Below, in pieces: positions 16,735-25,153 of a DNA stretch of 64,000 nucleotides. Each line of letters starts with the position of its first letter. Position 1 is the stretch's first letter. The position numbers were made by a program, and so were the translations under genes. The stretch is from Falsiruegeria litorea R37. GTDB taxonomy: Bacteria; Pseudomonadota; Alphaproteobacteria; Rhodobacterales; Rhodobacteraceae. Location of the stretch: the NCBI RefSeq assembly GCF_900172225.1, contig NZ_FWFO01000004.1, positions 186,001 to 250,000 on the forward strand, written 5' to 3'. Below the pieces are notes generated by a model that was not told the origin of the DNA, made no database searches, and saw only the letters and a program-made list of their open reading frames with translations.

Positions 16735-18405
16735 ATGACCGACCGCTTCCGTGTTACACTTGCCCAGTTCAACCCGACTGTTGGCGATCTGGCAGGAAAT
16801 GCCGCCAAAGCGCGCCAAGCTTGGCTGCAAGCACGCGCGGCAGGGGCCAACCTACTGGCCCTGCCTGAGATGTTCATCGCCGGATACAATCCGCAGGATC
16901 TTGTGCTGAAACCCGCTTTTCAACAGGCTGCAATGGATCAGGTACACGCTTTGGCCAGGGACTGCTCGGATGGGCCAGCCATCGCGATCGGTGCGCCGTG
17001 GGTGATCGAGGGTCGGCTGTTTAACGCCTATGTTGTCCTGCAAAACGGTGAGGTCAGCGCCGTTGTGCAAAAGCACCATTTGCCGAATGAGGCGGTGTTC
17101 GACGAAAAGCGTGTATTCGAAGAGGGTCCGATCATGGGGCCATTTTCGGTTGATGGTGTGCGCATTGGCTCGCCCATCTGCGAGGATGCCTGGCACGAGG
17201 ATGTTGCCGAAACCCTGGAAGAGACCGGGGCCGAGTTCCTGTTGGTGCCCAATGGCTCGCCATACTACCGCGGCAAGCACGACGTGCGGCTCAGTCATAT
17301 GGTGTCGCGGGTGGTCGAAACGGGGCTGCCGCTGATCTATCTGAACATGGTTGGCGGGCAGGACGACCAGGTTTTCGACGGGGGCAGTTTCGCACTCAAC
17401 CCGGGCGGGGCCCTGGCATGGCAGATGCCGGTGTTCGACGAGGAGGTCAGCCATATTGACCTGGAGCGGCAGGCGGACGGCTGGCGCGTGGTTGATGGAG
17501 CCAGGGCAAGCCACCCGCCCGAGATCGAACAGGATTATCGCGTCATGGTCGAGGCCTTGCGCGATTACATGCGCAAAACCGGGTTTTCCAAGGTGGTTCT
17601 GGGGCTGTCGGGCGGGGTTGATTCCGCTTTGGTTGCAGCGATTGCAGTCGATGCGCTTGGCGCAGACAGCGTGCGCTGTGTAATGCTTCCATCGGAATAT
17701 ACCAGCCAGGCCTCGTTGGGGGATGCGCGCGCTGTGGTGGACGCTTTGGGTGTGCGATATGACACTGTTCCGATTGCGGCAGGGCGTGCGGCAATCACCG
17801 ATACTCTGGCACCTCTTTTTTCCGGAACCGCGCCGGGGCTGACCGAAGAGAACATCCAATCCCGGCTGCGCGGACTGCTGTTGATGGCGATCTCGAACAA
17901 ATTTGGAGAGATGCTGCTGACCACCGGCAATAAATCCGAAGTCGCAGTGGGTTATGCGACCATCTATGGCGACATGAACGGTGGTTATAACCCCATCAAG
18001 GACCTGTATAAAACACGTGTGTTCGATACTTGCCGATGGCGCAACGAAACCCACCGTGCTTGGATGTTCGGACCAGATGGCGAGGTGATTTCGCCTTCGA
18101 TCATCGACAAACCCCCAAGCGCCGAACTGCGCGAAGATCAAAAGGACAGCGACAGCTTGCCTGACTATCCGGTGCTGGATGCGATTCTGGATGTTCTGGT
18201 CGATCAGGATGGGTCGATCGCCGATTGCGTCGCGGCTGGGTTCGACGCGGATGTGGCCCGCAAGGTCGAGCATCTGCTCTACATCAGTGAGTACAAGCGG
18301 TTTCAGTCCGCACCGGGGGCACGCCTTAGCCGTCGCGCGTTCTGGTTGGATCGCCGCTATCCCATCGCCAATCGCTGGCGGGACCGTGGTGCTGTGCCAG
18401 ACTGA
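16735..18405 (+). CDS. nadE: Glutamine-dependent NAD+ synthetase
   Basis: 556 residues, the two-domain type. The N-terminal nitrilase-like glutaminase domain has its triad at Glu45 (LPEMFI), Lys113 (VQKHHLPNE) and Cys149 (SPICEDAWH). The C-terminal synthetase domain has the PP-loop GLSGGVDSALVA and LTTGNKSEVAVGYAT. It amidates nicotinic acid adenine dinucleotide to NAD+ using glutamine nitrogen and ATP. The ATG at 16735 starts the usual MTDRFRVTLAQFNPTVGD; an upstream extension is not family-like. nadD, the preceding step, is at 37.4 kb. Confidence 0.97.
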   Translation: MTDRFRVTLAQFNPTVGDLAGNAAKARQAWLQARAAGANLLALPEMFIAGYNPQDLVLKPAFQQAAMDQVHALARDCSDGPAIAIGAPWVIEGRLFNAYVVLQNGEVSAVVQKHHLPNEAVFDEKRVFEEGPIMGPFSVDGVRIGSPICEDAWHEDVAETLEETGAEFLLVPNGSPYYRGKHDVRLSHMVSRVVETGLPLIYLNMVGGQDDQVFDGGSFALNPGGALAWQMPVFDEEVSHIDLERQADGWRVVDGARASHPPEIEQDYRVMVEALRDYMRKTGFSKVVLGLSGGVDSALVAAIAVDALGADSVRCVMLPSEYTSQASLGDARAVVDALGVRYDTVPIAAGRAAITDTLAPLFSGTAPGLTEENIQSRLRGLLLMAISNKFGEMLLTTGNKSEVAVGYATIYGDMNGGYNPIKDLYKTRVFDTCRWRNETHRAWMFGPDGEVISPSIIDKPPSAELREDQKDSDSLPDYPVLDAILDVLVDQDGSIADCVAAGFDADVARKVEHLLYISEYKRFQSAPGARLSRRAFWLDRRYPIANRWRDRGAVPD

Positions 18406-18505
18406 GTCCACAAAACCACAGTAGAGCGAAAGATGCACCTGGGTCTTGTCCCGGGCGGGTCGTGCACTCCATATCTCCTGAGTTGCCAGAAGTGATTTTC
18501 CAACC

Positions 18506-19837
18506 ATGCCCGGACCCCGCCTGACAGAATTCTACTCGGACCTTGCTCTGCCCAAAAAGGTCGACGTCGTCGTGATCGGCGGCGGTATCATTGGCGTGTC
18601 GACTGCATTGGAATTGGCCGAGCGGGGCGTCTCGGTCCTGCTGTGCGAAAAGGGGCAAATCGGGGCCGAACAGAGCTCGCGCAACTGGGGTTGGGTGAGA
18701 TTGGGGATGCGCGACCCGCGTGAGATCCCCCTGATGGTCGAAGCCATTCGGATGTGGCATGAGCTGGACGAGCGATTGGGTCGGAAGACGGGATATACTC
18801 AATCGGGCATCATATTCGGTGCGTCGGGAAAGCGAGATCTCGCCGGTTTGGAACGGTGGGCCGGGCATGTGGCAGGCCTGCAAGTGGGCGACCGGATTGC
18901 ACAGGGCGTTGATCTGGACGATGTGCTGGCCGGTCATCAGATGCGCTTGGCCGGGGGGCTGTACATGCCTGGCGATGGTCGGGCCGAACCCCAATGGGCG
19001 GCGCCCGCGATTGCAGAAGGTGCGCGGGATCGAGGGGCCTCGATCCTGACGGGCTGTGCCGTGCGATCGGTGGATGTCCAGGGCGGTCAGATGGCCGGGG
19101 TGATGACAGAACGTGGGCGTGTGGCCTGTGATCAGGTCGTGTTGGCCGGTGGGGCATGGTCGCGACTGTTTGCCGGGAATGCGGGGATCGATCTGCCACA
19201 GCTCAAGGTGCTGAACACGGTCATGCGCACCTCGCCGGTCAAAGACGGCCCCGACGTCGCCTTGTGGTCCGACAAATTTGCGATCCGCAAACGGGAGGAT
19301 GGTGGATACACCATTGCATCGGGACACGAAAACACTGTGGACCTGGTGCCGGACAGCCTGTGGCTGGCGTGGTCCTTTCTGCCTGCCTTTCGGCAAGAGT
19401 GGCGCTCGCTCAGGTTCCGCCTTTCCAAACGTTGGCTGGAGGAGGCACGCCAGGATCGCCGTTGGCAACCGTCGGATGTGACGCCGTTCGAGCAATGCCG
19501 CATCCTGGACCCGGAGCCGTCAGACAAAGCACTGCGCAAAGCCTGGGCCAGTGCCTGCAAGGCGTTCCCCGCGCTGGAAAAGGCTGAGATCGTGCAAAGC
19601 TGGGCCGGCATGATTGATGTGACCCCTGATGCGATCCCTGTCATTTCAAAGGTTGATGATCTGCCAGGTATGCACATCGCGACCGGTTTTTCCGGCCATG
19701 GCTTCGGCATAGGCCCCGGCGCTGGCCGTCTGATGGCCGATGTGGTCACGGGGGCTGCCCCGCTGGTCGATCCGTGGGAATTTCGCCTGTCGCGGTTCAC
19801 GGATGGCACTCGTGTCGCCCCTGATCCAGGGTACTAG
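18506..19837 (+). CDS. FAD-dependent oxidoreductase (DAO family, D-amino-acid dehydrogenase-like)
   Basis: 443 residues. The N-terminal dinucleotide motif is VVVIGGGIIGVSTALELAERG. The closing motif ATGFSGHGFGIGPGAGRLMADVV is characteristic of the DAO family (glycine oxidase, sarcosine oxidase beta, DadA-like). The RNWGWVRLGMRDPREIPLM segment is shared by a proteobacterial subgroup of uncertain substrate. It likely oxidises an amine or D-amino acid, passing electrons to quinone or O2. The dipeptidase gene follows on the same strand after about 110 bases, which hints at a shared role in amino-acid catabolism. Confidence 0.85.
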   Translation: MPGPRLTEFYSDLALPKKVDVVVIGGGIIGVSTALELAERGVSVLLCEKGQIGAEQSSRNWGWVRLGMRDPREIPLMVEAIRMWHELDERLGRKTGYTQSGIIFGASGKRDLAGLERWAGHVAGLQVGDRIAQGVDLDDVLAGHQMRLAGGLYMPGDGRAEPQWAAPAIAEGARDRGASILTGCAVRSVDVQGGQMAGVMTERGRVACDQVVLAGGAWSRLFAGNAGIDLPQLKVLNTVMRTSPVKDGPDVALWSDKFAIRKREDGGYTIASGHENTVDLVPDSLWLAWSFLPAFRQEWRSLRFRLSKRWLEEARQDRRWQPSDVTPFEQCRILDPEPSDKALRKAWASACKAFPALEKAEIVQSWAGMIDVTPDAIPVISKVDDLPGMHIATGFSGHGFGIGPGAGRLMADVVTGAAPLVDPWEFRLSRFTDGTRVAPDPGY

Positions 19838-19951
19838 GCCTTGAGCTGGTCTGGCTGAAAAAGCCAGACTTTCTGCTGGATGCCATTGATCTTGAATGCC
19901 TCCGTCGGCAACGTGGCAGTCAAAGAACAACCCAGAGGTTTTCGGTCCGCC

Positions 19952-21010
19952 ATGCAGCTTCAGCGCCCTTACATTTTCGACGGTCACAACGATGTTCTCA
20001 GCCGGATGTTGTCGAAGTCACCGTCAAGTTATCAAGAGGCGTTCGCGCATGGTTGGGATGGCCACATCGACGTGCTCAAGGCCGAGGCCGGAGGATTGGG
20101 CGCAGGGTTCTTCGCTGTTTTTGTCTCTTCTGGTGATCTTGGCGGTAGCATCCTCGATCTGATGCAAGGCGCAGAGTATGACCTGCCATTGCCAAGCCCG
20201 TTGCAGCAGGCCGAGGCTGAGACAATCGCATGGCAGCAGGTCGAAATTCTGAAAACGCTCGAGGCCTATGGCCTGATCAACATTTGCACCAGCGTCGCGC
20301 AGATAAACGACAGCGTTGCTGGCGGAACGATGGCGGCGATCCTGCATATGGAAGGGGCAGAGGCCATCGGCCCGGACTTGGCTCAACTTGATGCGCTGTA
20401 TGCGGCTGGTTTGCGCTCATTGGGGCTGGTTTGGAGCAGACCCACCATCTTTGGCGAGGGGGTGCCGTTTCGGTTCCCTTCAACATCTGACATCGGAGGT
20501 GGACTAACAGGGGCGGGGCGCGATCTGGTACGTCGCTGCAACTCGCTTGGGATCATGCTTGATGTGTCACATCTGAATGAAGCCGGGTTTTGGGATTTGG
20601 CAGCTACCACGGGTGCGCCAATCGTAGCGACCCATTCAAACGCCCATGCGATCTGCCCCCATTCGCGCAATCTGACCGACAAACAGCTCGCTGCGATTGC
20701 GGAAAGCGGCGGGGTGGTTGGTCTCAACTACGCCACGGCGATGCTGCGGGCAGACGGTCGCATGGTTGCCGATACACCAGTGTCTCAGATGATCCGGCAT
20801 TTGGAGCATTTGTTGGGTTTTCTCGGAGAAGATGGGGTCGCGCTTGGGTCTGATTTTGACGGCGCCACAGTGCCCGAGGCAATTGGGGATGCAGGCGGTC
20901 TGGACGTGCTCAGGTCCGCGATGAAGGACGCGGGGTTTGGTACAGAACTAATCCATAAGATCTGTCACCGAAACTGGCTGAACGTTCTGGCGCGAACGTG
21001 GCATTCGTAG
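19952..21010 (+). CDS. Membrane dipeptidase-like (renal dipeptidase, M19 family) zinc hydrolase
   Basis: 352 residues. Metal-site motifs of the M19 family are all visible: FDGHNDV near the N-terminus, HMEGAEAIG with the bridging Glu, DVSHLNEAGFWD and VATHSNAHAI with the two His ligands, then LGSDFDGAT. These enzymes cleave dipeptides, often with a D-residue at the C-terminal side. No signal peptide is seen, so it is probably cytoplasmic. The start at 19952 places the DGHND motif close to the N-terminus; an in-frame ATG at 19880 is the alternative and cannot be excluded. Confidence 0.9.
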   Translation: MQLQRPYIFDGHNDVLSRMLSKSPSSYQEAFAHGWDGHIDVLKAEAGGLGAGFFAVFVSSGDLGGSILDLMQGAEYDLPLPSPLQQAEAETIAWQQVEILKTLEAYGLINICTSVAQINDSVAGGTMAAILHMEGAEAIGPDLAQLDALYAAGLRSLGLVWSRPTIFGEGVPFRFPSTSDIGGGLTGAGRDLVRRCNSLGIMLDVSHLNEAGFWDLAATTGAPIVATHSNAHAICPHSRNLTDKQLAAIAESGGVVGLNYATAMLRADGRMVADTPVSQMIRHLEHLLGFLGEDGVALGSDFDGATVPEAIGDAGGLDVLRSAMKDAGFGTELIHKICHRNWLNVLARTWHS

Positions 21011-21048
21011 TGGCGCGGTGGCCCAACTGGCAGGCCACCGCATGAACA

Positions 21049-21981
21049 TCAGCCCATCAACTGATAGCTGACCGGCACATAACGGAAGCCCTCGTCGCGG
21101 GTTTCGACGAATCCTGCGGCAGGGAAGGGCATGTGATAGCCGATCATCGGGATCTTGTCGGCGGCCAGCATGCCCAGAACACGACGGCGCGAGGCGGCGG
21201 CATCCTCGGGCGAGGCATCAAAGCTGAAGGCCCAGTCGGGGCGCGCAAAGCTCCAGACATAATGGTTGGCCAGATCCGCCGTCAGCACCAGCTGCCGCCC
21301 GCCGCTTTCCAGCATATAGCAGGTGTGACCGGGCGTGTGGCCATGGCTGGCCACCGCAGTCACGCCGGACACGACGCTGTCGCCGTCGTTGAGGAACGTC
21401 ATTTTCTCGGCCAACGGCGTGACCAGTTTGGCCACCATGTCCCCAACGCGGTTTCCGGCCTCCATCTTGGACCAGAAGTTGTATTCGGCCGCGGCGGTCA
21501 CATAGCGGGCATTGGGGAAGGTCGGCGCACCGTCGGTCATCATGCCGCCGATGTGGTCGGGGTGCATGTGGGTGATCACAACAACGTCGATGGCGTCTGC
21601 GGAAACGCCGGCCTGTGCCATTGCTTTGGCAATACCGCCTTGGCCCAGGCCGGTGTCGAACAGCACAAGTTCGCTGCCAGTGTCGATCACGGTTGGTGTG
21701 AAATAGAACTGCACGCTGTCCGAGGGGACGAAGTTTTCGGCGGACAGATTTGCAAACTCCTCGTCTGATGCGGCCTTGGCGAACAGATCCTTTGGACCTT
21801 CGCGCATGGCGCTGCCATCCAGCAAGGTTGTAACGGACATGTCGCCCAGTTTAAAGCTGTGTGCCAGTGGGGCCGGGGCCTTGCCACCATGTCCACCTGC
21901 CAGCAAAGGCGAAGCAGCGGCAGCAAGCGGAAGGGCGGCGGCACCGGTCAGTGCGGCGCGGCGGGTCATGTTCAGGGTCAT
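21049..21981 (-). CDS. MBL-fold metallo-hydrolase with Tat-type signal
   Basis: 310 residues. The N-terminus MTRRAALTGAAALPLAAAASPLLA is a twin-arginine-like signal ending near residue 30. The metallo-beta-lactamase motif HMHPDHIGG is intact, with later ligands in HGHTPGH, LTADLANH and GYHMPFP. It is a periplasmic zinc hydrolase of the lactonase/Zn-hydrolase type; the substrate is unknown. The start at 21981 is chosen for its AAGGAG site 8 bases upstream. It is convergent with the dipeptidase gene. Confidence 0.87.
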   Translation of the reverse strand: MTLNMTRRAALTGAAALPLAAAASPLLAGGHGGKAPAPLAHSFKLGDMSVTTLLDGSAMREGPKDLFAKAASDEEFANLSAENFVPSDSVQFYFTPTVIDTGSELVLFDTGLGQGGIAKAMAQAGVSADAIDVVVITHMHPDHIGGMMTDGAPTFPNARYVTAAAEYNFWSKMEAGNRVGDMVAKLVTPLAEKMTFLNDGDSVVSGVTAVASHGHTPGHTCYMLESGGRQLVLTADLANHYVWSFARPDWAFSFDASPEDAAASRRRVLGMLAADKIPMIGYHMPFPAAGFVETRDEGFRYVPVSYQLMG

Positions 21982-22113
21982 CGGGTCACTCCTTGTTGGT
22001 CTTTCAACGTGCGGGTCCAATATCGCCAAAGCTAGTCCGGTTCCGTGACAAGACCATCACCTTCGCGTGTGCTTTTTCTGGCTTGGCGGTTTGATGGCGC
22101 CTAAAGTGACGCC

Positions 22114-22542
22114 ATGAGCGCCAACAAGACCCAGCCCACAGACGCAGATGTCGCCGCTTATCTTGCCGGGGTGCTGCCCGTGTCAAAGGCGGCCGACGCC
22201 GTGCGATTGGATCAGCTGTTTCGCGAGGTCACCGGGTTTCAACCGGTGATGTGGGGCGAATCCATCGTAGGATACGGGCGGTATCACTATCGTTACAAGT
22301 CAGGCCGCGAAGGCGATTTTCTGGCCACCGGATTTGCGCCGCGCAAAGCGGCCCTTTCGATCTACATCATGCCGGGCTATGCGGATTTTGGGGACATCCT
22401 GGCGCGTCTTGGTAAGCACAAGATCGGCAAATCCTGTCTCTATGTGAACAAACTGGCGGATATCGACCTGGATGTTCTGGGTGAACTCATCCGCGCAGGG
22501 CTGAAAGATCTGGCGACCCATTGGCCGGTCGAGCCGACCTGA
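22114..22542 (+). CDS. DUF1801 domain-containing protein
   Basis: 142 residues, cytoplasmic and soluble. It carries the DUF1801 (YdhG-like) signature: FREVTGFQPVMWGESIVGYGRYHYRY, FAPRKAALSIYIMPGY, and a KHKIGKSCLYVNKLADID ending. The fold is known structurally but the function is not. It stands alone between the MBL-fold gene (divergent) and gltX. Confidence 0.8.
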   Translation: MSANKTQPTDADVAAYLAGVLPVSKAADAVRLDQLFREVTGFQPVMWGESIVGYGRYHYRYKSGREGDFLATGFAPRKAALSIYIMPGYADFGDILARLGKHKIGKSCLYVNKLADIDLDVLGELIRAGLKDLATHWPVEPT

Positions 22543-22545
22543 GCC

Positions 22546-22570
22546 TTCTTCTTGGTTCAAATACGGCCGC
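22546..22570. repeat. Left copy of an inverted repeat flanking gltX
   Basis: A 25-base segment just after the DUF1801 stop. Its reverse complement matches 23982-24006, just after the gltX stop, at 22 of 25 positions. The shared core is GCGGCCGTATTTG. It looks like a dispersed Rhodobacterales 3'-end motif that by chance or by history brackets gltX in opposite orientations. Confidence 0.6.
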
Positions 22571-22647
22571 GGGCGGCACAGTCACCGTGCCCTCTACTGG
22601 ACAAAACCGCGGGCCTGTGACAAGGGACGCGGCAACAGGAGATCGTC

Positions 22648-23970
22648 ATGACCACCACCCGTTTTGCCCCTTCGCCCACCGGTTACATCCATGTGGGCAA
22701 CCTGCGCACCGCGCTGATGAACTATCTGATCGCTCGCAAGGCGGGCGGTACCTTTATCCTGCGCATCGACGACACCGACCCGGAACGGTCGAAAGAAGAA
22801 TACGTCGATGGCATCAAGCAGGATCTGGAATGGCTGGGCCTGCACTGGGACCGGGTCGAGCGGCAGTCCGAGCGGTTGGAACAATACAACGCTGCGGCTG
22901 ACAAGTTGCGTGAAATGGGCCGGTTCTATGAGGCGTTCGAGACACCGACCGAGCTGGACCTGAAGCGCAAGAAGCAACTGAACATGGGCAAGCCGCCGGT
23001 CTATGACCGCGCCGCGCTGAACCTGTCGGATGCCGAAAAGGATGCTCTGCGCGCCGAGCGTGGCAATGGTGTCTGGCGCTTCAAGCTGGATCACGAACGG
23101 ATCGAATGGACCGACGGCATTTTGGGCGACATCTCGATCGACGCCTCCAGCGTATCGGACCCGGTTCTGATTCGAGGCGACGGGCAATTGCTCTACACCT
23201 TGGCGTCGGTTGTCGATGACACGGAAATGGGCGTGACGGATGTTGTGCGTGGGTCTGATCACGTGACCAACACCGCGACCCAGATCCAGATCATCAAGGC
23301 GCTTGGCGGCGACTGCCCGCGCTTTGCGCATCATTCGCTGCTGACTGGCCCGCAGGGCGAGGCGCTGTCGAAACGTCTGGGTACACTGGCTCTGCGCGAC
23401 CTGCGCGAGGCGGGCGTGCAGCCGATGGCGCTGTTGTCGTTGATGGCGCGTCTGGGGTCGTCCGACCCGGTGGAATTGCGTACCGATATGGCCGAGTTGA
23501 TCGACGGGTTCGACATCAACCGGTTCGGTGCTGCGCCGACCAAGTTCGACGAGCAGGATCTGTACCCGCTGACCGCGCACTACCTACAGACACTGCCGTT
23601 GGACGCCGTGGCTGCGACCGTGGCAGGCGTTGGCGTTCCGGCTGACCTGGCCGAGGCATTTTGGCTGATGGCACGTGGCAACATCACCACGTTGGGGGAT
23701 CTGGGCGCCTGGTGGGACCTGTGTCGGGATGGCGCCGAGCCGCTGATCGACGACGAAGATAGCGACTTCATTGCCGAAGCCATGGCTCTGTTGCCTGCCG
23801 ACGTGGACGGCGAAACCTGGGGCAGCTGGACCAAAGCCGTAAAAGAAGCCACAGGTCGCAAGGGCAAGGGGCTGTTCATGCCGCTGCGCAAGGCGTTGAC
23901 CGGGCAGGAGCGCGGGCCGGAGATGGCAGCTCTGCTGCCGCTGCTGCAGGTGATCAAGGCCCGCGGTTAA
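22648..23970 (+). CDS. gltX: Glutamyl-tRNA synthetase
   Basis: 440 residues. The class I HIGH signature appears as FAPSPTGYIHVGNLR (HVGN) and the KMSKS-like motif as ALSKRLGTL. GRFYEAFETPTEL and the LIRGDGQLLYTLASVVDD segments are those of GluRS. It charges tRNA-Glu and, in alphaproteobacteria, often also tRNA-Gln as substrate for GatCAB. Many Rhodobacterales carry two gltX genes; this shorter one is probably one of that pair. The start is supported by an ACAGGAGATCGTC site. A terminator follows. Confidence 0.95.
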   Translation: MTTTRFAPSPTGYIHVGNLRTALMNYLIARKAGGTFILRIDDTDPERSKEEYVDGIKQDLEWLGLHWDRVERQSERLEQYNAAADKLREMGRFYEAFETPTELDLKRKKQLNMGKPPVYDRAALNLSDAEKDALRAERGNGVWRFKLDHERIEWTDGILGDISIDASSVSDPVLIRGDGQLLYTLASVVDDTEMGVTDVVRGSDHVTNTATQIQIIKALGGDCPRFAHHSLLTGPQGEALSKRLGTLALRDLREAGVQPMALLSLMARLGSSDPVELRTDMAELIDGFDINRFGAAPTKFDEQDLYPLTAHYLQTLPLDAVAATVAGVGVPADLAEAFWLMARGNITTLGDLGAWWDLCRDGAEPLIDDEDSDFIAEAMALLPADVDGETWGSWTKAVKEATGRKGKGLFMPLRKALTGQERGPEMAALLPLLQVIKARG

Positions 23971-23981
23971 ATCCGCCTCCG

Positions 23982-24006
23982 GCGGCCGTATTTGGAACAA
24001 AAAGAA
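23982..24006. repeat. Right copy of an inverted repeat flanking gltX
   Basis: Reverse-complement partner of 22546-22570 (22 of 25 positions), immediately before the gltX terminator. See the left copy. Confidence 0.6.
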
Positions 24007-24007
24007 C

Positions 24008-24042
24008 AAGGGGCGGTGCGAGACAAGCGCCGCCTTTTCTTA
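24008..24042 (+). terminator. Intrinsic terminator after gltX
   Basis: A 12-bp stem with three G-T pairs (24008-24019 with 24027-24038) and a 7-base loop is followed by TTTTCTT. It overlaps the end of the convergent neighbour gene by three bases. Confidence 0.8.
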
Positions 24043-24609
24043 TGTCGTCTGGATGAGATTGGCGTTCAGCTGCGACAGGTGGTGATCCACCAAAGCGGAT
24101 TCATCTGAGGTCAAGCTCTGGTGGCGCGGATAGCGGGGCGCAGCGCGGTCATCGAGAATAGGTGCGTCCCAACCATCAGTCGTGGCAAAAAAATCAGCGA
24201 CGCCGGTCAAGCCGAACATCTGGTGGTAGCCTTGTACAACGACGTCCAGATAGCTGAGCAGAATCGGGTGGCGCGTATCCGGCGCTGACTGTCGTTCAAC
24301 CGGGACGGCGTAAACGGCGATGTCTGCGGGGTGTGTCAGATCGTGGCTGATGGACTGCGTGGCAGAATGGCGATCATAGGCCCATTCCCGGTCATCCAGT
24401 GCCGCCCAGTCATTGTCCGGCACATGTGCGATCAGCCCGTCAATCTCGGACGCCTCACACGGGATAGCCGTCAGAAAGGCCACCGGGCGCAGGTCGGTAT
24501 GCCGCCAGGCCCGTCGCCAACCGCGCAGCCGGGCGGGCTGTGGGTCGAGGTAATCATGCGTGGCGCGGTTCACGAGGCTGCCGTAGCCAAAGAAATAGGG
24601 GGCGGTCAT
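24040..24609 (-). CDS. Gamma-glutamylcyclotransferase-like protein
   Basis: 189 residues. The opening YFFGYGSLVNRATHDY contains the GYGSL substrate-loop motif of the GGCT/AIG2 fold, and REWAYDRHS provides an acidic residue in the expected region. The domain ends near residue 120; the remainder (SYLDVVVQGY, then VADFFATTDGWD) is typical of the longer bacterial subgroup. Members cleave gamma-glutamyl bonds or bind related compounds; activity here is inferred from fold only. The start at 24609 is the one that brings the motif to the N-terminus. It is divergent from the Rrf2 gene. Confidence 0.75.
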   Translation of the reverse strand: MTAPYFFGYGSLVNRATHDYLDPQPARLRGWRRAWRHTDLRPVAFLTAIPCEASEIDGLIAHVPDNDWAALDDREWAYDRHSATQSISHDLTHPADIAVYAVPVERQSAPDTRHPILLSYLDVVVQGYHQMFGLTGVADFFATTDGWDAPILDDRAAPRYPRHQSLTSDESALVDHHLSQLNANLIQTT

Positions 24610-24633
24610 CTGCGATCCCGTCACAAAGCTCCA

Positions 24634-24647
24634 TTGATGTATGTCAA
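24634..24647. promoter_or_regulatory. FNR/NnrR-type box upstream of the nsrR-like gene
   Basis: TTGAT-GTAT-GTCAA matches the FNR/Dnr half-site arrangement (TTGAT-N4-ATCAA) at nine of ten positions. It lies 60 bases before the Rrf2 start and 25 bases before the divergent cyclotransferase start. FnrL or an NO-responsive CRP/FNR protein could therefore control one or both genes under low oxygen. Confidence 0.5.
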
Positions 24648-24706
24648 ACCGCTTTTTTGCGGGATGTGCAATACAGGACGCAGCCAAGGACCGAGGAGGC
24701 GTTGTC

Positions 24707-25153
24707 ATGCGTATCACCAAGAGAACCAACATTGCCGTGCGGTTGTTGATGTATTGCGCCGCGCACACTGACCGGCTGGTGACCAAATCCGAGATTGCCG
24801 AGGTCTGCAATATCTCGGAGAACCATCTGGCGCAGGTCATCAACCAGCTCAGCCAGTTGAACTTCCTGAGCACGCAGCGCGGCCGCAATGGTGGCATGAG
24901 CCTCGCACGCACTGCGGATCAGATCCGCATTGGAGAAGTGTTCCGCCACATCGAAGGCAACCTTCCGATTGCCGAGTGTTTTGCCGATGTCGACAACACT
25001 TGCCCGCTGACGGACGCCTGCCGCCTGCGCGTGGCGCTGAGTGATGCGGCACAGGCATTTTATGCCTCGCTGGATGAGATCACGCTGGATGCGCTGGTTT
25101 GCGACAACGCCGATCTGCTCAAGATCTTGCAACCGGTTACCTGCGGGCGCTGA
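24707..25153 (+). CDS. Rrf2-family Fe-S transcriptional regulator, NsrR-like
   Basis: 148 residues. The winged helix includes VTKSEIAEVCNISENHLAQVINQLSQ, close to the NsrR recognition helix, and the wing GRNGGMSLAR. Three cluster cysteines are at 91, 99 and 105, as needed for an NsrR- or RirA-type [Fe-S] sensor. NsrR represses nitric-oxide detoxification genes until NO destroys its cluster. The start at 24707 follows a strong GAGGAGG site. An FNR-type box lies upstream. No NO-detoxification gene is nearby, so the target set is unknown; RirA is the main alternative. Confidence 0.82.
   Translation: MRITKRTNIAVRLLMYCAAHTDRLVTKSEIAEVCNISENHLAQVINQLSQLNFLSTQRGRNGGMSLARTADQIRIGEVFRHIEGNLPIAECFADVDNTCPLTDACRLRVALSDAAQAFYASLDEITLDALVCDNADLLKILQPVTCGR

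Noticed and set aside
16852-18507. A 551-codon minus-strand frame opposite nadE
   Set aside because: nadE carries both catalytic domains intact; the antisense product has no domain pattern.
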